From Sphingopyxis sp. (GTDB taxonomy: Bacteria; Pseudomonadota; Alphaproteobacteria; Sphingomonadales; Sphingomonadaceae): 13,241 bases of DNA. The DNA lies in NCBI GenBank assembly GCA_013911715.1, contig JACEST010000050.1:1-13241 (forward strand). Direction: 5' to 3'. Below, piece by piece: positions 1 through 7,008 of the stretch. The notes under the pieces were generated by a model. That model saw only the letters and a list, made by a program, of their open reading frames with translations, had not been told where the DNA came from and searched no databases. The first letter of the stretch is position 1; each line of letters begins with the position of its first letter. Made by a program: the position numbers and the translations under genes.

Positions 1-209
1 CGCTGCGCGTGTGCGGCGCGCGCGACTATTGCAAATTGTTCGGCTGGACCAACCCGGTACTCAAACCGGGCAGCGAGGCAATGACCGACGTTCAGCGCAC
101 CGCGATGAGCTTTTCCTATCTGCGCGATGAAGGGGTCGACTTTGAAAAGGCGCTATGGAATTGCAGCGAATATCCGCGCGACGACGCGCGGCAATGCATG
201 AAGCGATAG
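1..209 (+). CDS. C-terminal part of an unidentified protein (5' end outside window)
   Basis: The reading frame is open from the left edge to a TAG stop at 207-209, giving about 68 residues. A GTG at position 9 could be a start, but the frame continues upstream without a stop and no ribosome binding site is visible, so this is probably the tail of a longer protein. The fragment has four cysteines (in the CGARDYC segment, then WNC and QCMKR) and a fairly acidic, aromatic middle. The cysteine pairs could suggest an exported, disulfide-bonded protein, but no signal peptide can be checked because the N-terminus is missing. I do not recognise the family. It converges on the acyl-CoA dehydrogenase gene with only 12 bases between the two stop codons, and no terminator hairpin is visible there. 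Confidence 0.55.
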   Translation, partial: LRVCGARDYCKLFGWTNPVLKPGSEAMTDVQRTAMSFSYLRDEGVDFEKALWNCSEYPRDDARQCMKR

Positions 210-221
210 GCAGATCAGCGA

Positions 222-2021
222 TCAAGCGTAAGCAAATTGCTCCGGCGCCAGCGCCATCATCGCGTCTGACCCCGCCTCAATCTTGCGCCGCAACGCGCCC
301 GCATCGGGCAGCATCCGCTCGGCAAAATAGCGCGCCGTGACCAGCTTGGCTTCATAGAATGCCTTGTCACCCGTCCCCGACGCCAGCGCCTTGTGCGCCG
401 CGCCCGCCATCATCAGCCACATTGAACCCAATGCGACCAGCCCCATCAAATGCATATAATGATGCGCGCCTGCGCCGATATTATTGGGGTTGGCCATGCC
501 ATTTGACACAAACCACAAGGTTGCGGCCTTGAGTTCGCCATTGGCCTTTTCCAGCCGCGCGGCAAAATCGGCAAGTTCGCCCTCCTTCGCCGCCGCGCAT
601 TCGGCGTCGATCGTGGCGAACAGCGCCTGAACCGCTCGCCCGCCATTTTGCGCAAGCTTGCGCCCGACGAGGTCCATCGCCTGCACACCGTTCGCGCCCT
701 CGTAAATCATGGCAATGCGGGCGTCGCGGACAAACTGGCTCATCCCCCATTCCTCGATATAGCCGTGGCCGCCGAACACTTGCTGGGCGTTGGTCGCAAC
801 TTCATAGCCCTTGTCGGTGCCAAACCCCTTGATCACCGGAGTCAACAGGCTGACGAGATCGTCGGCTGCCTGCCGCTCCTCCTCGGTCGGGGCCGAATGC
901 GACAGGTCGATCTGAATGCCGCCCCAGACGCACAGCGCGCGCAGTCCTTCGGTGATCGCCTTGGCATCCATCAACATGCGGCGCACATCGGGGTGCACGA
1001 ACAATGGATCGGCCTTCGCGGCGGGATCAGCGGGGCCGGTCAGCGCGCGTCCCTGCCGCCGGTCCTGCGCATAGGCGACGGCATTCTGATAAGCGGCATC
1101 GGCGACAGCCAACCCCTGAATTCCCACACCCAGCCGCGCCGCATTCATCATGATGAACATGGCGGCCAGCCCCTTATTTTCCTCTCCGATCATATATCCG
1201 GTCGCGCCGTCATAATTCATCACGCAGGTCGAATTGCCGTGAATCCCCATCTTATGCTCGATCGATCCGCACGACACGGCATTGCGTTCGCCCAGCGAAC
1301 CGTCGCCGTTGACGAGGAATTTAGGCACGATGAACAGGCTGATGCCCTTGACGCTATCGGGCGCATCAGGCGTTTTCGCCAGCACCAGATGGATGATGTT
1401 CTCGGTCAGGTCATGCTCGCCCGACGAAATGAAAATCTTGGTCCCCGTAATGCCATAGCTGCCATCGAGTTTCGGAACCGCCTTTGTTCGGATCAGCCCC
1501 AAATCGGTGCCGCAATGCGGCTCGGTCAGGTTCATCGTCCCGCCCCACTGGCCCGACAGCATCTTGGGCAGATAGGTCGCTTGCTGTTCGGGTGATCCCT
1601 TGACCAAAATGGCCGCCGAAGCGCCCCGCGTCAGCCCCGGATACATGGCAAAGGCCTGGTTCGAACCATTCTCAAACTCTTCCATCACCATGCCCAGCAC
1701 ATGCGGCAGGCCCTGCCCGCCAAACTGTTCGGGCGCAGTCAACAACGGCCAGCCCGCCTCGACAAATTGGGCATAGGCTTGCTTGAAGCCGGTCGGCGTC
1801 GTCACGCTGCCGTCGGGATGGCGGGTGCAACCCTCTTCATCGCCGACGCGGTTGAGCGGTGCGAGCACCTCCGAACAGAAACGCCCCGCCTCGGTCAGCA
1901 CCGCCTCGACCACGTCGGGGGTCGCGCCTTCGAAACCGGGCAAATTGGCGTAGCGGTCGATACCGATCACCTCGTTCAAAATGAACAATGTGTCTTTCAC
2001 CGGGGCGCGATAAATGGGCAT
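222..2021 (-). CDS. Acyl-CoA dehydrogenase with C-terminal extension (DmdC-like), 599 aa
   Basis: An FAD-dependent acyl-CoA dehydrogenase that introduces an alpha-beta double bond into an acyl-CoA and passes electrons to electron-transfer flavoprotein. Visible marks are the flavin/substrate signature TEPHCGTDLG (residues 166-175), the second family signature from QVFGGHGY (414-421) to about residue 436, and IYEGANGVQ (439-447). In this last motif Glu441 fits the catalytic base of the DmdC (3-methylmercaptopropionyl-CoA dehydrogenase) subfamily. At about 600 residues it has the length of that subfamily, with an extra C-terminal domain, rather than the roughly 380 of short acyl-CoA dehydrogenases. 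Many relatives in sphingomonads are probably general fatty acid beta-oxidation enzymes, so DMSP metabolism should not be assumed. The ATG follows AAAGGA at a suitable distance. The gene lies 62 bases downstream of the MerR gene on the same strand and is probably co-transcribed with and controlled by it. Confidence 0.93.
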   Translation of the reverse strand: MPIYRAPVKDTLFILNEVIGIDRYANLPGFEGATPDVVEAVLTEAGRFCSEVLAPLNRVGDEEGCTRHPDGSVTTPTGFKQAYAQFVEAGWPLLTAPEQFGGQGLPHVLGMVMEEFENGSNQAFAMYPGLTRGASAAILVKGSPEQQATYLPKMLSGQWGGTMNLTEPHCGTDLGLIRTKAVPKLDGSYGITGTKIFISSGEHDLTENIIHLVLAKTPDAPDSVKGISLFIVPKFLVNGDGSLGERNAVSCGSIEHKMGIHGNSTCVMNYDGATGYMIGEENKGLAAMFIMMNAARLGVGIQGLAVADAAYQNAVAYAQDRRQGRALTGPADPAAKADPLFVHPDVRRMLMDAKAITEGLRALCVWGGIQIDLSHSAPTEEERQAADDLVSLLTPVIKGFGTDKGYEVATNAQQVFGGHGYIEEWGMSQFVRDARIAMIYEGANGVQAMDLVGRKLAQNGGRAVQALFATIDAECAAAKEGELADFAARLEKANGELKAATLWFVSNGMANPNNIGAGAHHYMHLMGLVALGSMWLMMAGAAHKALASGTGDKAFYEAKLVTARYFAERMLPDAGALRRKIEAGSDAMMALAPEQFAYA

Positions 2022-2083
2022 GGGATGAGTCCTTTGTCTTGTAATCGGGTCGGGCGGTTATTCGCCGCTTCTTATCAGGCCAG

Positions 2084-2506
2084 TTACGTTCCGGCTTTCG
2101 CTTTTTCGACAGCGTCGATAAATCGCGTCAATTCGGCGATGGCACTGTCAATATCATCGCGTTGGCGCGTCAGCAGCGAAATACGGTCGCGACATTTCTC
2201 AATGGTCACCTGTCGCTGCTTCTTGCGGTCGTCCCCAATGTCATACAGGTCGATCATCTCGCGGATGTCGGCCAGGCTGAACCCGACGCGCTTGGCGCGC
2301 AAAATCCACGCCAGCCGCGCGCGATCACGCTTAGAATAGATGCGCGCTAGCCCGCGCCGTGACGGGCAGATCAGTCCTTCATCCTCGTAAAAGCGCAGCG
2401 CCCGAGCGGTCACGCCAAATTCGGCCGACAAATCGGTGATGCTGAACTGGTCGCGGCCCAGATGGTCGGGCGTGTCGATGTGCGAATGGCCAAATTCTGT
2501 CGTCAT
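2084..2506 (-). CDS. MerR-family transcriptional regulator (LiuR-like), 140 aa
   Basis: A DNA-binding regulator with an N-terminal winged helix. FSITDLSAEFGVTARALRFY (residues 21-40) is the MerR helix-turn-helix, RIYSKRD (55-61) the wing, and residues about 97-135 form the dimerising coiled-coil helix. It has only Cys48 and Cys105 and no metal-binding cysteine cluster, so a metal sensor is unlikely. The short C-terminus also argues against a large drug-binding domain. This layout matches the LiuR-type MerR regulators that control branched-chain amino acid and acyl-CoA degradation; that assignment rests on architecture and context. It is followed by the acyl-CoA dehydrogenase gene and preceded by a 22-bp palindrome. 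No good ribosome binding site precedes the ATG, so the start is less certain or the message may be nearly leaderless. Confidence 0.88.
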   Translation of the reverse strand: MTTEFGHSHIDTPDHLGRDQFSITDLSAEFGVTARALRFYEDEGLICPSRRGLARIYSKRDRARLAWILRAKRVGFSLADIREMIDLYDIGDDRKKQRQVTIEKCRDRISLLTRQRDDIDSAIAELTRFIDAVEKAKAGT

Positions 2507-2519
2507 TCGGTCACGCTAT

Positions 2520-2541
2520 TTGACGTTGACGTGAACGTCAA
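2520..2541. promoter_or_regulatory. Probable operator of the MerR regulator: 22-bp palindrome
   Basis: The left half TTGACGTTGAC and right half GTGAACGTCAA pair at 10 of 11 positions; only one G-G pair breaks the symmetry. It ends 13 bases before the MerR ATG and begins again only 5 bases from the hisI stop, so it fills the intergenic gap. On the minus strand its outer TTGACG can serve as a -35 element, with a weak TAGCGT 17 bases on. MerR proteins bind palindromes lying between the -35 and -10 elements. From memory, LiuR sites have the same TTGACGT/ACGTCAA form with an ACGT centre; here the centre is also ACGT. Autoregulation plus control of the downstream dehydrogenase is the simplest reading. 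Confidence 0.7.
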
Positions 2542-2546
2542 GCCGC

Positions 2547-2930
2547 CTAACCGTCCTCAAGCGTCCCGACATGCACCAATGTCGTAGCGTCGGTCACGCA
2601 GCGATAAAAGCAACTGGGCGCGCCGGTGTGGCAAGCCGGACCCGCAGGCCGCGCAATGACCCACAGGGCATCCTGATCGCAATCGACGCGCATTTCGACC
2701 AGCGTCAGAAAATTGCCCGACGTTGCGCCTTTCAACCACAGCTGCCCGCGCGAACGCGACCAGAAATGCACCTGCCCGGTTCCCAGTGTCCGGTTGATAG
2801 CCTCGCGGTTCATATGCGCGACCATCAGCACCCCGCCATGGTCGGCATCGGTGACGACGGCCGTGACCAGACCGGCGGTGTCAAAGCGCGGGGTAAAGTC
2901 TGAACCGGATTCTACATCATGGCTGGTCAT
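2547..2930 (-). CDS. hisI: Phosphoribosyl-AMP cyclohydrolase
   Basis: Catalyses the third step of histidine biosynthesis, opening the adenine ring of 1-(5-phosphoribosyl)-AMP; a cytoplasmic zinc enzyme. Numbered from the ATG at 2930 (127 residues), the family motifs are HFWSRSRGQLWLKGATSG (55-72), the metal-binding DCDQD (83-87) and GPACHTGAPSCFY (97-109). Cys84, Cys100 and Cys107 have the 16- and 7-residue spacing of the known zinc ligands. It is the monofunctional form, without the HisE pyrophosphohydrolase domain found fused in enterobacteria. A TTG three codons upstream (2937-2939) could also start the protein, but ATG is preferred because the added residues lie outside the conserved region. 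Neither start has a clear ribosome binding site. It reads toward the MerR gene and is divergent from purF. Confidence 0.95.
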   Translation of the reverse strand: MTSHDVESGSDFTPRFDTAGLVTAVVTDADHGGVLMVAHMNREAINRTLGTGQVHFWSRSRGQLWLKGATSGNFLTLVEMRVDCDQDALWVIARPAGPACHTGAPSCFYRCVTDATTLVHVGTLEDG

Positions 2931-3059
2931 ATTGCGCAATTAGCGATTGATTTGCGCCCGCGCCACATCCTTCCGTCATCGGAACGCCATAAAGGGGGCG
3001 ACAAAGTCAGCCATGCTTTCTATATGCCCGCCAGCCACGCCGCCCGCGCAGGATTGACG
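2931..3059. promoter_or_regulatory. Divergent hisI/purF intergenic region
   Basis: About 129 bases separate the hisI ATG and the purF ATG and must hold both promoters unless a distant one is used. A perfect 10-bp palindrome, ATTGCGCAAT (2931-2940), directly abuts the hisI start. The purF ribosome binding site AGGA lies at 3050-3053, six bases before the ATG. No convincing -35/-10 pair is visible for either gene; TATATG at 3021-3026 is the nearest thing to a -10 for purF. No PurR-like operator is recognised. Confidence 0.4.
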
Positions 3060-4517
3060 ATGCTCACCACCCACCCATTTGACGACGACAAATTGCGTGA
3101 GGAATGCGGCGTGTTCGGCATTCACGGCGCCGACAGCGCCGCCGCCATCGTCGCGCTCGGGCTCCACGCGCTCCAGCATCGGGGGCAGGAAGCGGCGGGG
3201 ATCACCAGCTTCTCGGGCCGCGATTTCCACACCCACCGCGCGATGGGCCATGTCGCGGGCAATTTCGACCGCGACGACATCATCCGCCAGCTCGAAGGTA
3301 TGGCCGCGATCGGCCATGTCCGCTATTCAACCACCGGCGAAACCGCGCTGCGCAATGTCCAGCCGCTCTACGCCGAATTGTCGACCGGCGGCTTTGCGAT
3401 TGCGCACAATGGCAATATTTCCAATGCGATGACGCTCCGCAAAGGCTTGGTCCGGCGCGGCGCGATTTTCCAATCGACCAGCGATACAGAGGTGATCATC
3501 CACCTCGTCGCCAACAGCAGCTATCGTACGCTGCTCGACCGCTTCATCGATGCATTAAAGCAGCTTGAGGGTGCCTATTCGCTGATCTGCATGACCGCCG
3601 AAGGCCTGATCGGCTGCCGCGACCCGCTCGGCGTACGTCCGCTGGTAATCGGCCGCTTGAACGAAGCAATTATCTTCGCCTCCGAAACTGTCGCGCTTGA
3701 CGTCGTCGGCGCAGAATTTATCCGCTCGGTCGAACCCGGCGAAATGGTGATTGTGCGCGACGGCGAAATGTCGTCGATTCGCCCCTTCACCACCCAAAAT
3801 CCGCGCCCGTGCATCTTTGAATATGTCTATTTCTCGCGCCCCGATTCAATTGTCGAGGGCACCAGCGTCTATTCGGTGCGCAAGGCGATCGGCGCGCAGC
3901 TCGCCAAGGAAAATCCGGTCGACGCCGACATTGTCATCCCGGTGCCCGACAGCGGCACACCAGCCGCCATCGGCTATGCGCAGGCATCGGGCATCCCGTT
4001 CGAGCTTGGCATCATCCGCTCGCACTATGTCGGCCGGACGTTCATTCAGCCGAGCGACAAGGTCCGCCATCTGGGAGTCAAATTGAAGCATAATGCCAAC
4101 CGCATGCTGATCGAGGGCAAGCGCGTCGTCCTGATCGACGACAGCATCGTGCGCGGCACCACCAGCCTGAAAATTGTCCAGATGATGCGCGAGGCCGGCG
4201 CGACCGAAGTGCATATGCGCATCGCCAGCCCGCCAACCGCGCACAGTTGCTTCTATGGCGTCGACACCCCCGAACGCACCAAATTGCTCGCCGCGCAGAT
4301 GACGGTGGGCCAGATGGGCAATTTCATCAATGCCGACAGCCTCGCCTTCCTCTCAATCGACGGCATGTACCGCGCGCTGGGCGCCGACGGTCGCCACAAC
4401 GAGCGTCCGCAATATTGCGATGCCTGTTTCACCGGCGATTATCCGACGACATTGACCGATCATGACGATGTCGCGCCCGAAGACCAGTTCGCCTTGCTCG
4501 CCGAACGGGTGGTGTGA
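3060..4517 (+). CDS. purF: Amidophosphoribosyltransferase, Bacillus-like Fe-S type
   Basis: Makes 5-phosphoribosylamine from PRPP and glutamine, the first committed step of purine synthesis, in the cytoplasm. The ATG at 3060 gives 485 residues, has AGGA six bases upstream, and puts the Ntn glutaminase nucleophile at Cys16 (EECGVFG). A 15-residue propeptide must therefore be removed. The glutaminase domain includes HALQHRGQEAAGI (36-48) and HNGNI (116-120). The phosphoribosyltransferase domain has YFSRPDS (257-263) and the PRPP loop VVLIDDSIVRGTTS (356-369). Cys251, Cys397, Cys453 and Cys456 sit in the contexts of the four [4Fe-4S] ligands of the B. subtilis enzyme, so a cluster and oxygen sensitivity are expected. 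A longer frame starting at 2919 is rejected because it would run over the hisI start region. The SDR gene follows at once, probably in the same transcript. Confidence 0.97.
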   Translation: MLTTHPFDDDKLREECGVFGIHGADSAAAIVALGLHALQHRGQEAAGITSFSGRDFHTHRAMGHVAGNFDRDDIIRQLEGMAAIGHVRYSTTGETALRNVQPLYAELSTGGFAIAHNGNISNAMTLRKGLVRRGAIFQSTSDTEVIIHLVANSSYRTLLDRFIDALKQLEGAYSLICMTAEGLIGCRDPLGVRPLVIGRLNEAIIFASETVALDVVGAEFIRSVEPGEMVIVRDGEMSSIRPFTTQNPRPCIFEYVYFSRPDSIVEGTSVYSVRKAIGAQLAKENPVDADIVIPVPDSGTPAAIGYAQASGIPFELGIIRSHYVGRTFIQPSDKVRHLGVKLKHNANRMLIEGKRVVLIDDSIVRGTTSLKIVQMMREAGATEVHMRIASPPTAHSCFYGVDTPERTKLLAAQMTVGQMGNFINADSLAFLSIDGMYRALGADGRHNERPQYCDACFTGDYPTTLTDHDDVAPEDQFALLAERVV

Positions 4518-4519
4518 CG

Positions 4520-5251
4520 ATGGGTGATGGTGAAGCAAAGCCGCTGGGTGGCCAGATTGCGCTTGTCACGGGCGCAAGCCGCGGCATTGGTGCGGCGACG
4601 GCGGCGGCGCTCGCCGCTGCCGGGGCGCATGTCATCATCACCGCGCGCACGGCGGCGGGACTCGAAGAGCTGGAAGACAATATCTTCGAAGCGGGCGGTT
4701 CGGCGACCATCGCGCCGCTCGATCTTGTCGATGGCGATGCGATTGCCCGCCTTGCCGCCGCCGTCGCCGAACGCTGGCAGCGGCTCGACATCATGGTAAT
4801 GAACGCCGCGACGCTGGGCACGTTAACCCCGGTGGCCGCGATTGATGGCAAGGAATTCAACCGCGTCCTGACGCTCAACCTGATCGCACAGCAAGCGTTG
4901 ATCGCCAATTTCGATCCGTTGCTGCGCCGCTCAGCAGCGGGCAAGCTCATCGCGCTCACCTCGTCGGTCGGCCGAGCCCCGCGCGCTTATTGGGGCGCTT
5001 ATGGCGCCTCCAAAGCCGCGCTCGAGGCGCTGGTGACCAGCTATGGCGCAGAAATGGCCAATATCTCGACCGTCCGCACCGCCATCGTCGATCCTGGCGC
5101 AACCCGCACGCAAATGCGCGCGCGCGCTTTTCCGGGCGAAGATGCGGCAAGCGTCAAGGACCCCGCGATTGTCGGCGACGCCATCACCGCCATGTGCATC
5201 GAGGGGTTTGACAGCACCGCCTATCGCGCCATCAGCAAAAGCGGGGCTTGA
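4520..5251 (+). CDS. Short-chain dehydrogenase/reductase (SDR), 243 aa
   Basis: A classical NAD(P)-dependent short-chain dehydrogenase with one Rossmann domain. TGASRGIG (17-24) is the cofactor-binding glycine motif, and an arginine just after the second strand (TARTAA) suggests NADP(H). MNAATLG (94-100) replaces the usual NNAG. Asn120, Ser148/149, Tyr161 and Lys165 (YGASK) make the catalytic set, and DPGATRT (191-197) follows. The substrate cannot be told from the sequence; it somewhat resembles the YciK-type SDRs. The ATG lies two bases after the purF stop. A GTG at 4514, overlapping that stop as GTGA, is an alternative start adding two residues. The tight spacing means translation is likely coupled to purF, but no purine role for this enzyme is known to me. 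Confidence 0.9.
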   Translation: MGDGEAKPLGGQIALVTGASRGIGAATAAALAAAGAHVIITARTAAGLEELEDNIFEAGGSATIAPLDLVDGDAIARLAAAVAERWQRLDIMVMNAATLGTLTPVAAIDGKEFNRVLTLNLIAQQALIANFDPLLRRSAAGKLIALTSSVGRAPRAYWGAYGASKAALEALVTSYGAEMANISTVRTAIVDPGATRTQMRARAFPGEDAASVKDPAIVGDAITAMCIEGFDSTAYRAISKSGA

Positions 5252-5264
5252 GGAGCGAACGGCC

Positions 5265-5633
5265 ATGCGGATGATTATCGCCACCGTGGTCGGCATATTG
5301 CTCGCCTTTGTGATCGTCTATCTGGTCCAACAGGCCGGTGGGGCCTTGTCACCTTCTGTATACAATCCCGCCACCGAAGAAGTGGAGGTCCCTATATTCA
5401 ATACTTTGGTGCTGTTTTTGGGCTGGTTTTCCGGCACTTTTGCTGGCGCTTGGTTGGCCATGCGCACAACCACCAGCGATGGTCCCGGTTGGATTGTCGC
5501 GGGCGCTGTCGCTGGTGCGGCAATCGTCCAGTCGATCAGGACGGGCGATGCTGTGTGGGTCACAGCTGCTGGTTTCATCATCCCGCTAACAGCGACGTGG
5601 TTCGCGGCACGCGCAGTTCGCATGGCCGCCTAG
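5265..5633 (+). CDS. Small integral membrane protein, about four helices, unknown function
   Basis: A 122-residue, strongly hydrophobic protein with predicted membrane helices at about residues 2-22, 44-66, 75-91 and 96-116. Between the first two is a polar, acidic stretch (ATEEVEVP). The last loop RTGDAVW (92-98) and the lone charged ends suggest a compact helical bundle rather than an enzyme with obvious catalytic residues. The ATG at 5265 is preferred over longer frames because GAGGAG, which overlaps the SDR stop codon, lies nine bases upstream. It is the third gene after purF and the SDR, with 13 bases between SDR stop and start, so it is probably co-transcribed. I do not recognise the family. 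The gene ends 62 bases before the convergent methyltransferase gene, with no clear terminator between them; only an 8-bp palindrome (CGCTAGCG, 5650-5657) is seen. Confidence 0.82.
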   Translation: MRMIIATVVGILLAFVIVYLVQQAGGALSPSVYNPATEEVEVPIFNTLVLFLGWFSGTFAGAWLAMRTTTSDGPGWIVAGAVAGAAIVQSIRTGDAVWVTAAGFIIPLTATWFAARAVRMAA

Positions 5634-5695
5634 CCGAAAAAGACGACCGCGCTAGCGACCCACTTCGCCGCAACGATAAACCTATATGGGTATCG

Positions 5696-6973
5696 CTATG
5701 CCTTTTCGAGCGTCACCTGCGCCACGCTGATCCCGCCGCCGCGAAATCCGCCTTCGCAATATTGCAGATAGTAACGCCACAGCCGAACGAACTTGTCTTC
5801 AAAGTCCGGCGGCAGGCGCCTCTCGGCCACCGCCAAATCGAACCGTGCCCGCCACTGCTTCAGCGTCTCGGCATAGTCGCCGCCAAAATGCACCGGATTC
5901 TGCCATTTGAGCCCGCGCGCCTCGGCAAGTCTGCGAAACTCGGCCTCACCTATCAGGCAACCTCCCGGAAACACGAAGGTCTGGATAAAATCACGGCTAC
6001 GTGCATAGGCTGGGAATAGATCGTCGCGGATCGCAATAAACTGGACCGCCGCGCGCCCGCCGGGACGCAGCCGAGCAGCAATAACATCAAGAAACGCGGG
6101 CCAATAATCGCGCCCTACCGCTTCAACCATCTCGACGCTGGCGACCGCATCAAATTGACCCGTCACATCGCGATAATCCGACAGCGTGATCCGTGATTTC
6201 GCACCGGGATCGAGCGCCGTTAGCCGCGCCTGTGCCACCCGCGCCTGTTCGGGGCTCAGCGTGATGCCGTGCACGATGGCGTCATGACGTTCGACGGCGC
6301 GAACGCTCAGGCTGCCCCAGCCGCAGCCAATTTCCAGCAACCGGCTGCCCGAATGCAGCCTTAGCCGGTCGAGCAGCGTATCGATCTTATTGGCCTGCGC
6401 ATCCGCGAGCGGCTGGTCTGCTGAGGCAAACATGGCACTCGAATAGGTCAGGCTTGGGTCAAGCCAGGCTGCATAGAAATCATTACCCAGATCATAATGG
6501 GCCAATATATTGCGCCGCGAGCCGGTCCGGTGGTTCCTGCGCAACCAGTGCATAGTGCTGCCCACCCAGCGCCACGGCCCCTTGGCGCGCGCCGCCTGAC
6601 CCAGGCTGTCGGCGTTGCGCATGAACAGGTCGAACAGTGGCACTGGATCGGCGCTGGCCCATTCACCGCGTTCCCACGCAACATACCAGCCCGCCGAGCC
6701 CGACATGACAAGCCGCACCAAAGCAGCCCAGCTGTAGAGCGCGACCACCGCGAGCGGGCCATCGCCGCGTCCGCCAAGGATGCGCACACTGCCGTCTGGC
6801 AAATGCGCCTCGAGCGCGCCATGAGCCAGTCCGCTGTCGATCCGGTCAAGCTGGCGGTGAAACCACGCCGCCGGCGCACGGGCGAGCAGCCGCGCCAGCC
6901 AGCCGCCCGTGGCAAATCCGGCTTCGGCCTTGACCAGATGCTGTCCACGTTTGCTCCGGGGCTGGGTCGTCAT
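5696..6973 (-). CDS. Cyclopropane-fatty-acid-synthase-like lipid methyltransferase, 425 aa
   Basis: A SAM-dependent enzyme of the cyclopropane synthase/mycolic acid cyclase family, expected to methylate or cyclopropanate double bonds in phospholipid acyl chains at the membrane. An N-terminal lipid-binding domain (about 1-150) precedes the methyltransferase domain with YDLGNDFY (160-167), the SAM loop LLEIGCGWG (212-220), FVFPGGCLIGE (333-343) and RYYLQYCEGGF (400-410). By remembered alignment with E. coli Cfa, the bicarbonate-contacting Cys139 is Ser179 and His266 is Gln311. Glu239, Ile268, Tyr317 and the late Cys354 are kept as Glu284, Ile313, Tyr367 and Cys406. These changes suggest a non-cyclopropanating methyltransferase, such as the UfaM type that makes methyl-branched precursors of furan fatty acids. 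The ATG has a strong AAGGAGAGG upstream. It follows phrB by 35 bases, so the two are probably one transcript. Confidence 0.9.
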   Translation of the reverse strand: MTTQPRSKRGQHLVKAEAGFATGGWLARLLARAPAAWFHRQLDRIDSGLAHGALEAHLPDGSVRILGGRGDGPLAVVALYSWAALVRLVMSGSAGWYVAWERGEWASADPVPLFDLFMRNADSLGQAARAKGPWRWVGSTMHWLRRNHRTGSRRNILAHYDLGNDFYAAWLDPSLTYSSAMFASADQPLADAQANKIDTLLDRLRLHSGSRLLEIGCGWGSLSVRAVERHDAIVHGITLSPEQARVAQARLTALDPGAKSRITLSDYRDVTGQFDAVASVEMVEAVGRDYWPAFLDVIAARLRPGGRAAVQFIAIRDDLFPAYARSRDFIQTFVFPGGCLIGEAEFRRLAEARGLKWQNPVHFGGDYAETLKQWRARFDLAVAERRLPPDFEDKFVRLWRYYLQYCEGGFRGGGISVAQVTLEKA

Positions 6974-7008
6974 CGCCTCTCCTTGACCGAACGGCCCGCG
7001 CAGCGCAA

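Noticed and set aside
648..1595. 315-codon plus-strand open frame opposite the acyl-CoA dehydrogenase gene
   Set aside because: It is antisense to a clearly conserved enzyme, has no recognisable motif, and long antisense frames are common in GC-rich DNA.
2919..3059. N-terminal extension of PurF by 47 residues
   Set aside because: It overlaps the hisI start, the extra residues look non-conserved, and the ATG at 3060 has a good ribosome binding site and gives the expected propeptide plus Cys nucleophile.
5043..5264. Long N-terminal extension of the small membrane protein
   Set aside because: It overlaps the SDR coding region in another frame; GAGGAG before the ATG at 5265 and the hydrophobic N-terminus fix the start.
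5634..5695. Possible bidirectional terminator between the convergent membrane-protein and methyltransferase genes
   Set aside because: Only an 8-bp palindrome (CGCTAGCG) without a following T-run is present; no stable stem-loop is supported.
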